Below are positions 41,238 through 51,713 of a DNA stretch of 64,000 nucleotides, piece by piece. The position numbers were made by a program, and so were the translations under genes. Below the pieces are notes generated by a model. That model saw nothing but the letters and a program-made list of their open reading frames with translations, did no database searches and was not told where the DNA came from. The DNA is from Sphingomonas sp. (lineage in GTDB: Bacteria > Pseudomonadota > Alphaproteobacteria > Sphingomonadales > Sphingomonadaceae): NCBI RefSeq assembly GCF_017744835.1, contig NZ_JAGIAM010000001.1, positions 682,001 through 746,000 of the forward strand, written 5' to 3'. How positions within the stretch are numbered: position 1 is the first letter of the stretch; each line of letters opens with the position of its first letter.

Positions 41238-41785
41238 CCCCCGAATTCTCCCGTCCGCACCGGCTCGACCAGATCGGTGCCGGCGAAGCGCAAGTCGAGG
41301 TGACCGCCAGCCCCGAGGAACGCGAGGCGCTCGCCCGCCGATTCGGGCTGAAGGAGGTCGAGCGACTCGAGGCGCGCTATGCGCTGCGGCGCGACGCGAT
41401 CGGCGTGATCGCACGCGGGCATTTGTCGGGCGCAGTGACGCAGGCCTGCGTCGTGACCGACGAGCCGTTGCCGGCGAAGATCGAAGAGGATTTTGCGATC
41501 CGCTTCCTGCCCGAGCCGAGCGAAGGCGAAGCGCCCGACGAGCTCGAGCTCAGCGAGGACGAGTGCGACACCGTCTTCTATTCGGGCGGCGCGATCGACC
41601 TGGGCGAGGCGGCGGCGGAGACGCTGGCGCTGGCGCTCGATCCCTTCCCGCGCAGTCCCAATGCGGCGGCCGTTCTCAAGGACGCCGGCGTGCTGAGCGA
41701 AGAGGAGGCCAAGCGCCTCGCCGAGGAAAGCGGCCCGTTCGGCGGGCTGGCGGCGCTCAGGGACAAGCTTGGGAAGAAGGACTGA
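41234..41785 (+). CDS. DUF177 (YceD-like) protein
   Basis: A 183-residue soluble acidic protein with the DUF177 core: VTDEPLPAKIEEDFAIRFLPEP and the DECDTVFYSGGAIDLGEAAAETLALALDPFPR block. The family is linked to 23S rRNA accumulation and ribosome assembly (plant DUF177A, E. coli YceD). In many bacteria rpmF follows; here no rpmF is found and a convergent tetR gene comes next after 6 bp. The two CxxC zinc cysteines of some homologues are not present. Coupled to the upstream chaperone. Confidence 0.88.
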   Translation: MTPEFSRPHRLDQIGAGEAQVEVTASPEEREALARRFGLKEVERLEARYALRRDAIGVIARGHLSGAVTQACVVTDEPLPAKIEEDFAIRFLPEPSEGEAPDELELSEDECDTVFYSGGAIDLGEAAAETLALALDPFPRSPNAAAVLKDAGVLSEEEAKRLAEESGPFGGLAALRDKLGKKD

Positions 41786-41791
41786 TCCGGC

Positions 41792-42475
41792 TCAGTCGCG
41801 CGCCACGATTCCGTTGGCGAGCATCGCGGCCACGGTCTCGGCGATTGCCTCGGGCGGCGTGCCTTCGTCCCAGACGCTGTAGCGCAGGCCCAGGAACACG
41901 TTCATCCCCATGATCGCCCAGGCGTGAATCTCGCCGACGTCGTCGCGCAGCTCGCCGCGGTCGGCGGCGGCGCGGAGGCGCCTGGCGATGCGCTCGGCCG
42001 TGGTCGCATAGTGCAGGCGGAAGCTCTCGGGATCGACGAACTCGGCCTCGTCGATGATCCGGTAGATTTCCTTGTGGGTGCGCGCGAAGCGGATGAAGGC
42101 GAGCAGAGCCGCCTGCTCGGCGCCGATCTGGTCCGGCGCGTCCTTGATGGCGGGCGCGACATGCTCGCGCACCTGCTCGCTCATGTCGCGCACCAGCGCT
42201 CGGAACACGTCGTCCTTCGAATCGAAATAGGTGTAGAAGCTTCCTAGCGCGACGCCGGCGCGGCGCGTGATCCCGCTGATCGAGCCTTCGTGAAAGCCCT
42301 TCTCGCCGAACTCGGCGGCCGCCGCGTCGAGGATCGCGCGCAGCGTCCGGCGCCCGCGCGCAGTACGCGGCTCCTTGCCCGCGCTCGCCGCGTCTGCGCC
42401 CCGTTCGCCCCTGCCAGCCGTGCCGCGCCCGGCCATCGCCCCTCTCCCGCCGATCGAAGTTGAATCCTGGTTCAT
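41792..42475 (-). CDS. TetR family transcriptional regulator
   Basis: A 227-residue regulator. The N-terminal HTH is ILDAAAAEFGEKGFHEGSISGITRRAGVALGSFYTYFDSKDDVFRAL (about 48-94), with the typical 'GvaxGsfYtYFxSKddvf' end. The C-terminal ligand domain is helical. It is divergent from a TonB receptor gene with a 71-bp spacer containing an inverted repeat at 42505-42524, which is the expected operator. It probably represses the receptor and the downstream MFS gene until a ligand binds. The first 40 residues are low-complexity, so the true start could be the ATG 13 codons later. Confidence 0.9.
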   Translation of the reverse strand: MNQDSTSIGGRGAMAGRGTAGRGERGADAASAGKEPRTARGRRTLRAILDAAAAEFGEKGFHEGSISGITRRAGVALGSFYTYFDSKDDVFRALVRDMSEQVREHVAPAIKDAPDQIGAEQAALLAFIRFARTHKEIYRIIDEAEFVDPESFRLHYATTAERIARRLRAAADRGELRDDVGEIHAWAIMGMNVFLGLRYSVWDEGTPPEAIAETVAAMLANGIVARD

Positions 42476-42504
42476 GTTTCAGTATAGCCTCGCGCAACGG
42501 CTTA

Positions 42505-42524
42505 CAACCCGCATGAACGGGTTG
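42505..42524. promoter_or_regulatory. Candidate TetR operator in the divergent tetR/TonB-receptor spacer
   Basis: Inverted repeat CAACCCG/CGGGTTG (7-bp arms, spacer CATGAA) in the 71-bp region between the two start codons. Position and symmetry fit a TetR-dimer site that would cover both promoters. Confidence 0.5.
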
Positions 42525-42546
42525 GGCAATTGGGGAGGACAATCGC

Positions 42547-44778
<2,232 letters not shown>

Positions 44779-44808
44779 GCCGTCGGCTTGCCACGGCCGA
44801 GCCCTTTC

Positions 44809-44850
44809 GCGAGCCGGGTGTCGAGCGTGACACCCGGCTCGCTTGCTTTT
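44809..44850 (+). terminator. Intrinsic terminator/attenuator between the TonB receptor and MFS genes
   Basis: Perfect 14-bp stem GCGAGCCGGGTGTC/GACACCCGGCTCGC with loop GAGCGT, then TTGCTTTT. It ends only 11 bp before the MFS start codon, and the MFS Shine-Dalgarno (AGGA) lies between. Confidence 0.75.
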
Positions 44851-44861
44851 AGGAATTCAGC

Positions 44862-46136
44862 ATGTCCGAAGCCCATGCTCCCACTCGTGCGTATCGTGGC
44901 CTCGTGCTGGCGATGCTGCTGCTCGTCTACACCTTCAACTTCCTCGACCGGCAGATCCTCGGAATCCTTGTCCAGCCGATCAAGGCCGAGCTGGGGCTGA
45001 CCGACACGCAGCTCGGTGCGCTGGGGGGCGTGGCCTTTGCGCTGCTCTATTCGACGCTAGGCATCCCGTTCGCGATCCTGGCAGACCGGACCAGCCGGAG
45101 CTGGGTGATCACGGCGTCGCTGACCGTGTGGAGCGGCTTCACTGCGCTGTGCGGGTTCGCGACCGGCTTCTGGCAGCTCTTCTTCTTCCGGCTGGGAGTG
45201 GGCGTGGGCGAGGCCGGCGGAGTCGCGCCTTCCTATGCGATGATCTCCGACTATTTCCCGCCCGAGAAGCGGGCGCGGGCGCTGGCGATCTATTCGCTCG
45301 GCATTCCGATCGGCCTGGCCGGCGGCGCGCTGCTCGGCGGCTATATCGCGGCGCTGGTCAACTGGCGCGCGGCGTTCATTGCGGTGGGCGTCGCAGGCCT
45401 GGTGATCGCGCCGATCTTCCGGCTGGTGGTGCGCGAGCCCGCGCGCGGCGGCGCCGACAGCGCGGCGGTCCGCGCCGCGGCGGCCGAGCGCGTGCCGATC
45501 GCCTCGGTCTTCCCGATCCTGGCGCGCAAGCCGAGCTTCTGGCTGCTCGCCTTCGCGGCCGCGTTCAGCTCGATGTGCGGCTATGGGCTCGCCTTCTGGG
45601 TGCCCTCGGTGCTGATCCGCAGCTTCGGCTTCTCGCTGCTCGAGGCGTCGCAGTTCATGGGGTCGCTGCTGCTGATCGGCGGCACCGCGGGCGTGTTCGC
45701 AGGCGGTTGGCTCGCCGACCGGCTCGGGCGCGGCGACCGGGGCATCTATGCCAAGATGCCTGCGATCGCCTGGCTGGTGACGGCGCCCCTCTTCGCGGTG
45801 GGGCTGATGGCGCCCTCGCCCTGGATCGCCTGGTTCGTGCTGCTGATCCCGAACGGGCTCAACATCCTGTGGCTCGGACCGATAACCACGGCGATCCAGC
45901 ACCTCGTCAAGCCGCAGATGCGCGCGACCGCATCGGCCAGCTTCCTGTTCATCAACAATTTGATCGGGCTCGGCGCCGGATCCTGGGTGATGGGCGGCAT
46001 GTCCGACGCGCTCAAGGCGAGCTACGGCACCGATGCGCTGCGCTATGCGGCGCTGATCGCGCTGAGCTTCTACGTGATCGCCGGCGTGCTCGGGCTATTG
46101 GCGGTTAGGCATTTGCGGAAGGATTGGGCGGAATAG
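44862..46136 (+). CDS. MFS transporter, spinster-like family
   Basis: A 424-residue inner-membrane transporter with twelve predicted spans. Landmarks are the N-terminal YTFNFLDRQILGILVQPIKAELGL start, the motif-A-like GIPFAILADRTSRSWV loop and GVGVGEAGGVAPSYAMISDYFPPEKRARALAIYSLG, all typical of the Spns/spinster group often paired with TonB receptors. It likely moves the receptor's substrate across the inner membrane. AGGA lies 8 bases before the ATG, but a strong terminator ends just upstream, so its transcription depends on readthrough or an overlooked promoter. Confidence 0.9.
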   Translation: MSEAHAPTRAYRGLVLAMLLLVYTFNFLDRQILGILVQPIKAELGLTDTQLGALGGVAFALLYSTLGIPFAILADRTSRSWVITASLTVWSGFTALCGFATGFWQLFFFRLGVGVGEAGGVAPSYAMISDYFPPEKRARALAIYSLGIPIGLAGGALLGGYIAALVNWRAAFIAVGVAGLVIAPIFRLVVREPARGGADSAAVRAAAAERVPIASVFPILARKPSFWLLAFAAAFSSMCGYGLAFWVPSVLIRSFGFSLLEASQFMGSLLLIGGTAGVFAGGWLADRLGRGDRGIYAKMPAIAWLVTAPLFAVGLMAPSPWIAWFVLLIPNGLNILWLGPITTAIQHLVKPQMRATASASFLFINNLIGLGAGSWVMGGMSDALKASYGTDALRYAALIALSFYVIAGVLGLLAVRHLRKDWAE

Positions 46137-46141
46137 CCTCG

Positions 46142-46591
46142 TCAGCTTCGCACCCCCGCCAAAAAAGCCTTGCCCGCAGCACAGAGGTCGCCGGAGAAGA
46201 GGCTTCCCGGCACTGCATATAGTTGGACCACGCCATCGTCCCTTCGACGCGGTTGCAGCGCAACGACTTGCCGGCTCAATCCGATGCCTCCCGTCTCAAA
46301 CCAGATGAACCAGGTGTCGCCCACGAGATATGCGCGCAGGAACCGCGAGCGCGGCGCATCGGGAATCTGGATGGAATCTGAGGCTTCGAAATAGGCGCCC
46401 GCCTCGGCAATGCCCTTGTTACTGCGGAAAAGACGGTCAAGTTCCTGGATGGCCTCTGCGGGCAGGGCATCCTTACGTTCAACCAGCCTCGCAGGCCGCT
46501 CGAATGCGCATGGCGAAAGGTTGGGCATAGGCGGGATTGGCGGTGCCTGCTGCATCTCCGATGCCAACAGAAGCATAAACGATGCAATCAT
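46142..46591 (-). CDS. Hypothetical secreted protein
   Basis: A 149-residue protein with a short signal-like N-terminus (MIASFMLLLASEMQQAPP) and a mixed alpha/beta soluble part with two cysteines (Cys28 and one near the C-terminus, GDLCAAG) that could pair in the periplasm. GAGGAGGG stands before the ATG at 46591, a strong start. No family is recognised. Base composition is lower in GC than the neighbours (for example around 46400-46560), which may hint at acquisition. Convergent with the MFS gene with 5 bp between the stops. Confidence 0.7.
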   Translation of the reverse strand: MIASFMLLLASEMQQAPPIPPMPNLSPCAFERPARLVERKDALPAEAIQELDRLFRSNKGIAEAGAYFEASDSIQIPDAPRSRFLRAYLVGDTWFIWFETGGIGLSRQVVALQPRRRDDGVVQLYAVPGSLFSGDLCAAGKAFLAGVRS

Positions 46592-46654
46592 GCCGGACCC
46601 TCCTCAAGGGCCCGGTCATATATGCGCATGCCAGCTGACGTAAGCGATCGCGGA

Positions 46655-48226
46655 CTACCGCTCGCGCGTCGCAGCGAACTTCACCTTGGAATAGCGGTCG
46701 GCGATATAGCCGACTTCCCAGGCCGACTTGGCCATGAACACCGGATTGCCGTCGCGGTCCTTGGCCATGGCGCCGCGGTTGAGCTCCATGAACTCCTTGA
46801 GCGCGGCGGGATCGTCGCTCGAGATCCAGCGCGCGGTCTCGAACGGCGCCATCTCGAGCGCGGCCGCGACCTTGTACTCGGCGTCGAGCCGGCTGAGCAG
46901 CACGTCGAGCTGGAGCTGGCCGACCACGCCGATCACCCAGTTCGAGCCGATGTCGGGATAGAAGACCTGCGTCACCCCTTCCTCGGCCATGTCGTCGAGC
47001 GCCTTGCGGAGCTGCTTGGTCTTGGTCGGGTCCTTGAGCACGACGCGCCGCAGGATCTCGGGCGCAAAGTTCGGGAGCCCGGTGAAGCGCACGTCGGCCT
47101 TTTCGCTGAGCGTATCGCCCACGCGCAGCACACCGTGGTTGGGGATGCCGATGATGTCGCCCGGAAACGCCTCGTCGGCCAGCTCGCGTTCGCGGGCGAA
47201 GAACAGGATCGGCGAGTGGATCGCGATCGGCTTGCCATGCCCGGTCGGGGTCAGCTTCATGCCCCGCTTGAAGGTGCCCGAGACGAGCCGCATGAAGGCG
47301 ATGCGGTCGCGATGGTTGGGGTCCATGTTCGCCTGGACCTTGAACACGAAGCCGGTGACCTGCGGCGCATCGGGGGAGACCGGGGCGGGCTCGGCCGGCA
47401 GCGCGTGCGGCGGCGGCGCGAAGGCCGCGATCGCCTCGATCAGCGAATCGACGCCGAATTCCTTGAGCGCCGAGCCGAAATAGACCGGAGTCAGATCGCC
47501 GTTGCGATAGGCCTCGGCATCGAACTCGGGGTAGCCCGCCTGGGCCAGTTCGACGTCCTCGCGCAGCTTGGCGAGGTTCTCGGCCGAGAGAATTCCATCG
47601 AGCTGCGGATCGTCGATTCCGCTGGTCTGGATCACCTTGCCCTGGAACTCGCGGCTGTCCCCCTCGGGGAGCAGCAGGCGGTTGGTGGCGAGGTCGAAGA
47701 TGCCTTCGAAGCTGCCGCCCATGCCCACCGGCCAGGTCATCGGCGTCACGTCGAGCGCGAGCAGGTCCGCAACCTCGTCGAGCGTCGCGAACACCTCGCG
47801 GCCTTCACGGTCGACCTTGTTGACGAAGGTGATGATCGGGACGTTACGGAGACGGCAGACCTCGAACAGCTTGCGCGTCTGGCTCTCGATGCCCTTGGCG
47901 ACGTCGATCACCATCACCGCGGAGTCGACCGCGGTCAGCGTGCGATAGGTGTCCTCGCTGAAATCCTCGTGGCCCGGCGTATCGAGCAGGTTGAAGGTCA
48001 CGCCGTTGCGCTCGAAGGTCATCACCGACGAGGTGACCGAGATGCCGCGCTGCTGCTCGATCTTCATCCAGTCCGAGCGCGCACGCCGCGCGGCGCCACG
48101 CGCCTTGACCTCGCCAGCCAAGTGGATCGCGCCGCCGAAGAGCAGCAGCTTTTCGGTCAGCGTGGTCTTGCCCGCGTCCGGGTGCGAGATGATGGCGAAG
48201 GTGCGGCGATCGCTGGAGGAAGGCAT
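46655..48226 (-). CDS. prfC: Peptide chain release factor 3
   Basis: A 523-residue translational GTPase that recycles RF1/RF2 after peptide release. G1 is SHPDAGKTT (about 14-22), G2/G3 are RGISVTSS and DTPGHEDF, and G4 is NKVDREGRE. The RF3-specific domain includes FDLATNRLLLP and GIDDPQLDG. Length (about 525) and the KARGAARRARSDWM loop are as in E. coli RF3. It lies 62 bp after the hypothetical gene's start on the same strand, and a tRNA-Ser gene lies upstream in the same direction. Confidence 0.95.
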   Translation of the reverse strand: MPSSSDRRTFAIISHPDAGKTTLTEKLLLFGGAIHLAGEVKARGAARRARSDWMKIEQQRGISVTSSVMTFERNGVTFNLLDTPGHEDFSEDTYRTLTAVDSAVMVIDVAKGIESQTRKLFEVCRLRNVPIITFVNKVDREGREVFATLDEVADLLALDVTPMTWPVGMGGSFEGIFDLATNRLLLPEGDSREFQGKVIQTSGIDDPQLDGILSAENLAKLREDVELAQAGYPEFDAEAYRNGDLTPVYFGSALKEFGVDSLIEAIAAFAPPPHALPAEPAPVSPDAPQVTGFVFKVQANMDPNHRDRIAFMRLVSGTFKRGMKLTPTGHGKPIAIHSPILFFARERELADEAFPGDIIGIPNHGVLRVGDTLSEKADVRFTGLPNFAPEILRRVVLKDPTKTKQLRKALDDMAEEGVTQVFYPDIGSNWVIGVVGQLQLDVLLSRLDAEYKVAAALEMAPFETARWISSDDPAALKEFMELNRGAMAKDRDGNPVFMAKSAWEVGYIADRYSKVKFAATRER

Positions 48227-48288
48227 CGCGGCCCTCTAGTGCCCGCGCGGTCGCCCCGCAACGTCCGTGAAATGCCGGGAGGGAAAAG

Positions 48289-48379
48289 TGGCGGAGCGGG
48301 AGGGATTCGAACCCTCGATACGGTTTTGCCGTATACTCACTTTCCAGGCGAGCGCCTTCGACCACTCGGCCACCGCTCC
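48289..48379 (-). tRNA. tRNA-Ser (anticodon GGA)
   Basis: A 91-base class II tRNA including an encoded CCA. The acceptor stem pairs GGAGCGG with CCGCTCC, discriminator G. The D-arm is GCCGAGTGGTCGAAGGC; the anticodon loop CTGGAAA lies in stem CTCGC/GTGAG, giving anticodon GGA. A long variable arm (TACGG/CCGTA) and a T-arm with GGTTCGAATCC are present, as expected for serine tRNAs. Confidence 0.97.
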
Positions 48380-48456
48380 GCATGCGCTGGAAGGCGCGTG
48401 CCCTACCGCTTGCGGGCGGGCTAGGCAAGCGTGGTGGGGCGTGCCAGTCTCGCTTC

Positions 48457-49335
48457 ATGCCCAGCCCACGCCTCGCGCTCTGCGCGCTCGCCGCCTTGCT
48501 CGTCTCTCCCGCCCTCGCTCAGACCGCCCCCGCGCCTTCGCCGGGCGACGCGGCGGATGCGGACTGGAAGCCGATCCCCGACGACGAGATATTGGTAATG
48601 ACGCTCGCCGGCGGCCGGCAGGTCACGATCCGGCTGGCGCCACGCTACGCGCCCGCGCATGTCGCCAACATCCGCAAGCTCGCCGAGGCGCATTGGTGGG
48701 ACGGGACCAGCGTCTATCGCGTGCAGGACAATTACGTCACGCAATGGGGCGACGCGACCGAACGGAAGCCGCTGCCGCCGCTGGTGATCGCCAACCCGCC
48801 CGCCGAATATGAATGGGCGCGCTATGACGGCGTGACGAGCCTCGCCAAGCCCGACAGCTATGCCGCCAGGACCGGGCACAGCGCCGACGGCTGGCCGGTG
48901 GCAGGCGACGGCAAGGCGGCCTGGCTCACCCATTGCTATTCGATGGTCGGCGTCGCGCGCGATTTGGCGCCGAGCACCGGGAGCGGCGCCGAGCTCTACA
49001 CGGTGATCGGCCATGCCCCGCGCCACCTCGACCGCAACATCGCGCTGGTCGGGCGCGTGATCGACGGAATGCAGTGGCTCTCCAGCCTGCCGCGCGGCAC
49101 GGGCAATCTGGGCGTCTATGAGCAGGAGGCTGAACGCACGCCGATCCTGTCGGTACGGCTGGCGAGCCAGCTCCCCGAGGACGAGCGGCCGCATTTCCAG
49201 TACCGCGCCACCGACAACGCGCGGTTCGCGGCCTGGATCAAGGCGCGCGAGAACCGCAGCCCGCCATTCTTCACCGTGCCGGCCGGCGGCACCGACATCT
49301 GCAATGCGCTGCCGCCGGTGCGGCGCGCGCCCTAG
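48457..49335 (+). CDS. Peptidylprolyl isomerase, cyclophilin type (periplasmic)
   Basis: A 292-residue secreted protein: signal peptide ending ALAQ (about 22), then a cyclophilin fold starting VMTLAGGRQVTIRLAPRYAPAHVANIRKLA. Active-site-like segments include the YRVQDNYVTQWGD strand (standard cyclophilin F-R-x-x-x-x-F-x-x-Q-x-G), SMVGVARD and YTVIGHAPRHLDRNIALVGRVIDG. Insertions make it longer than PpiA, as in other sphingomonad homologues. It should assist folding of exported proteins. Its TAG overlaps that of the convergent lipoprotein gene (shared CTAG at 49332-49335). Confidence 0.85.
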   Translation: MPSPRLALCALAALLVSPALAQTAPAPSPGDAADADWKPIPDDEILVMTLAGGRQVTIRLAPRYAPAHVANIRKLAEAHWWDGTSVYRVQDNYVTQWGDATERKPLPPLVIANPPAEYEWARYDGVTSLAKPDSYAARTGHSADGWPVAGDGKAAWLTHCYSMVGVARDLAPSTGSGAELYTVIGHAPRHLDRNIALVGRVIDGMQWLSSLPRGTGNLGVYEQEAERTPILSVRLASQLPEDERPHFQYRATDNARFAAWIKARENRSPPFFTVPAGGTDICNALPPVRRAP

Positions 49336-49922
49336 CGCCCGACCCAGTCGGCGACTTCGGCGGCAACCTGGTTCGCGGCCTGGTTGAGCGCAGTGCCGAC
49401 GGGCGCGGCGGCGATCTCGGTCAGCGGCACACGCGCCTCGAAGCGGCGCTTCTCGACAACGGTCTCGGGCCCGCGGATCAGCGCGGCATCATAGGTGACC
49501 ACGGCCTCGCTGCGATCCGAATCGACGCCGAAGGCGCGCAACTCGCCCATCAGATAGGCGCCCGGATCGAGCATCGACTGGCGCGTGCTGAGCACCAGCC
49601 GGCCGGTGCGCGCAGTGATCGTGTCGCCGAGCAGCCGCGCGAAGAGCTGCGACGGGCGCTCGACCCATTGCGCATCCTTGACGAAAGCGACGGCAGTGCC
49701 GCCCGAATGGACCGGCACGCGCGAGGCGGCGAGCTCCTGCGGGACCGAGGGCACGGCGACCGTGATCGTCGCGGCGACGTTCGAATGCTGCGATTCGCCG
49801 ACCGGGAGCGTCACGGCAGGCTCGAGCCGCAGGAGCGAGCCGGGCGGCTTGGCACCGAAGGAGACGCAGCCCGACAGCGCCAGCGCGGCGAGCGGCACGC
49901 AGAGGACGGAGCGCTTGTTCAT
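49332..49922 (-). CDS. ABC-type transport auxiliary lipoprotein (PqiC-like)
   Basis: A 196-residue lipoprotein with lipobox LSGC (Cys at about 18). The ABC_trans_aux (DUF330) fold shows VAVPSVPQELAASRVPVHSGGTAVAFVKDAQWVERPSQLFARLL. In E. coli PqiC and in Mla-like systems this class of lipoprotein anchors the MCE machinery at the outer membrane. Start is ATG at 49922 with AGGA eight bases ahead; a GTG at 49934 overlapping the mlaD stop is possible. It is the last gene of the mlaE-mlaF-mlaD operon. Confidence 0.85.
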   Translation of the reverse strand: MNKRSVLCVPLAALALSGCVSFGAKPPGSLLRLEPAVTLPVGESQHSNVAATITVAVPSVPQELAASRVPVHSGGTAVAFVKDAQWVERPSQLFARLLGDTITARTGRLVLSTRQSMLDPGAYLMGELRAFGVDSDRSEAVVTYDAALIRGPETVVEKRRFEARVPLTEIAAAPVGTALNQAANQVAAEVADWVGR

Positions 49923-49930
49923 CAGGGTCC

Positions 49931-50899
49931 TCACTTCTTCTTCGGTTCATAGTCGGGCAGCTTGGGCGCGCCCAGGATGCTCGTCGCGCCGCCCTGATCG
50001 AGCTTCTCGGCGACCGCGGCGAGCGAGGTCGACATGACGCGCAGGTCCTGGACGAGCTGGCCGACCTCGGGGATCGTCTTCTTCGATAGCGCCTGCAGCC
50101 CCGGCCGGGCGTCGCCGATCGTCGCGTCGAGCGTCTCCATGCTCTTGCGTGCCGACGCAATGGTGCGGTTGAGGTTGGCGATCGTCGGGCGCACGTCGTC
50201 GGACACCACGCCCTTGGTGGTGTCGGCAAGCTCGCCGATCTGCTGCGTCGCATCACCGAACTTCTGGATCGCGACGCGCGTCTCGGCGAGCGTCGCGGCG
50301 ATCTCGGGCCCGCGATCGGCGAGCGCGTCGGTCAGGCGATTGGTGTTGGCGAGGATGCCGGCGATCGAATTCTGGTTGCGGTCGCCGAGCAGCTCGGTCA
50401 GCCGCTCGGTGAGCGTGGTGAGCCGCTCGAGCAGCTTCGGCGCCGAGCTGAGCAGCGCGCCGAGCCCGCCCGCCTTGGTGGGGATCACCGGCACGCCGAG
50501 CGGGCAGGCGGCACGCGGATTCTCCTGCGGGCATTCGATCGGGGGAGCGCCCTTCATCGCGCCGTCGAGCTGCACCGTGCTGGGGCCGGTGAAGCTGCCC
50601 TGGATCGAGGCCGTAGTACCCTCGAGGATCGGCACGTCGGGGTTCACGCTGATCCGCACGCGCACCAGGCTGGGATCCGGCTGCCAGAAGGCGATCTGCT
50701 TCACCTGGCCCGAGGGCACGCCCGAGAAGGTGACCGCAGAGCCGGGGCTGAGCCCGTCGACTGCCTGGCGGAAGAAGATGTCGTACTCGCGCTCATTGCC
50801 GCCGCCGAGCCTGGCGAGCCAGACGATGAACAGCGCGAGCACGGCGAGCAGGATCAGCACCACGGCGCCGACGAGTACATGGTTCGAACGCGTTTCCAT
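49931..50899 (-). CDS. mlaD: MCE-domain phospholipid transport protein (MlaD-like)
   Basis: A 322-residue protein with one N-terminal span (about 9-28) and one MCE domain (about 38-120, including VDGLSPGSAVTFSGVPSGQV). A longer C-terminal helical/coiled part follows than in E. coli MlaD (about 183 residues). MlaD forms the hexameric ring through which lipids pass between membranes. The C-terminal extension is as in other alphaproteobacterial and actinobacterial-type MCE proteins and may form a longer needle. Operon order mlaE-mlaF-mlaD-lipoprotein supports the call. Confidence 0.92.
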   Translation of the reverse strand: METRSNHVLVGAVVLILLAVLALFIVWLARLGGGNEREYDIFFRQAVDGLSPGSAVTFSGVPSGQVKQIAFWQPDPSLVRVRISVNPDVPILEGTTASIQGSFTGPSTVQLDGAMKGAPPIECPQENPRAACPLGVPVIPTKAGGLGALLSSAPKLLERLTTLTERLTELLGDRNQNSIAGILANTNRLTDALADRGPEIAATLAETRVAIQKFGDATQQIGELADTTKGVVSDDVRPTIANLNRTIASARKSMETLDATIGDARPGLQALSKKTIPEVGQLVQDLRVMSTSLAAVAEKLDQGGATSILGAPKLPDYEPKKK

Positions 50900-50906
50900 C
50901 AGTCCC

Positions 50907-51713
50907 TCATGTCCCCGCGCGCGCCTTGCCGGCGCTGGCGACCGCAGCGCGTCCGCGCGGCCCGTTGAAATACTCCTGGATCCACGGATGATCCAACGCG
51001 AGCAGCTCGTCGATGGTACCGACCGCTATGACGCGCTTGTCGGCGAGCACCGCGACGCGGTCGCAAATGGCGTAGAGCGTGTCGAGATCATGCGTGATCA
51101 GGAAGACCGTGAGCCCCAGCGTCTTCTGGAGCGAAGCGGTGAGCTCGTCGAAAGCCGCCGCGCCGATCGGATCGAGCCCGGCGGTGGGCTCGTCGAGGAA
51201 CAGCAGCTCGGGATCGAGCGCCAGCGCGCGCGCCAGCCCGGCGCGCTTCTTCATGCCGCCCGAAAGCTCGGCCGGATATTTGGGGCCGGCGTCGGGCGGG
51301 AGGCCGGTCATCACAACCTTGTAGGCGGCGATCTCCTCAAGCAGCACCTGATCGATGCCGGGGTAGAATTCCTTGATCGGCACCTGGATGTTCTCGGACA
51401 CGGTCAGCGTCGAGAAGAGCGCGCCGCCCTGAAACAGCACGCCCCAGCGCTTGCGGATGTTGACCGCCTCGGTCTCCTCGCGGCCGATCGTGTTCTCGCC
51501 GAACACTTCGATGCTGCCGGCGAGCGGCGGCTGGAGGCCGATGATCGAGCGCATCAGCACCGACTTGCCGGTGCCCGAGCCGCCGACGACGCCGAGGATC
51601 TCGCCGCGGCGCACGTCGAGATCGAGCCCCTCGTGCACGACCTGATCACCGAAGCCGTTGCTGAGGCCCCGGACCGAGATGACCACGTCGTCGCGTTCGC
51701 GCCGCACCATCAT
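50907..51713 (-). CDS. mlaF: Phospholipid ABC transporter ATP-binding protein (MlaF-like)
   Basis: A 268-residue ABC ATPase: Walker A GGSGTGKS (about 41-48), Q-loop LFQGGALFSTLTV, signature LSGGMKKRAGLARALAL, Walker B LLFLDEPTAGLDP, H-loop ITHD. The signature with KKR and the 'GGALFSTLTV' Q-loop are MlaF hallmarks. The ATG at 51713 overlaps the MlaE stop (ATGA). It drives lipid movement by the MlaE permease. The open frame extends further upstream but only as a shadow of mlaE. Confidence 0.95.
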   Translation of the reverse strand: MMVRRERDDVVISVRGLSNGFGDQVVHEGLDLDVRRGEILGVVGGSGTGKSVLMRSIIGLQPPLAGSIEVFGENTIGREETEAVNIRKRWGVLFQGGALFSTLTVSENIQVPIKEFYPGIDQVLLEEIAAYKVVMTGLPPDAGPKYPAELSGGMKKRAGLARALALDPELLFLDEPTAGLDPIGAAAFDELTASLQKTLGLTVFLITHDLDTLYAICDRVAVLADKRVIAVGTIDELLALDHPWIQEYFNGPRGRAAVASAGKARAGT

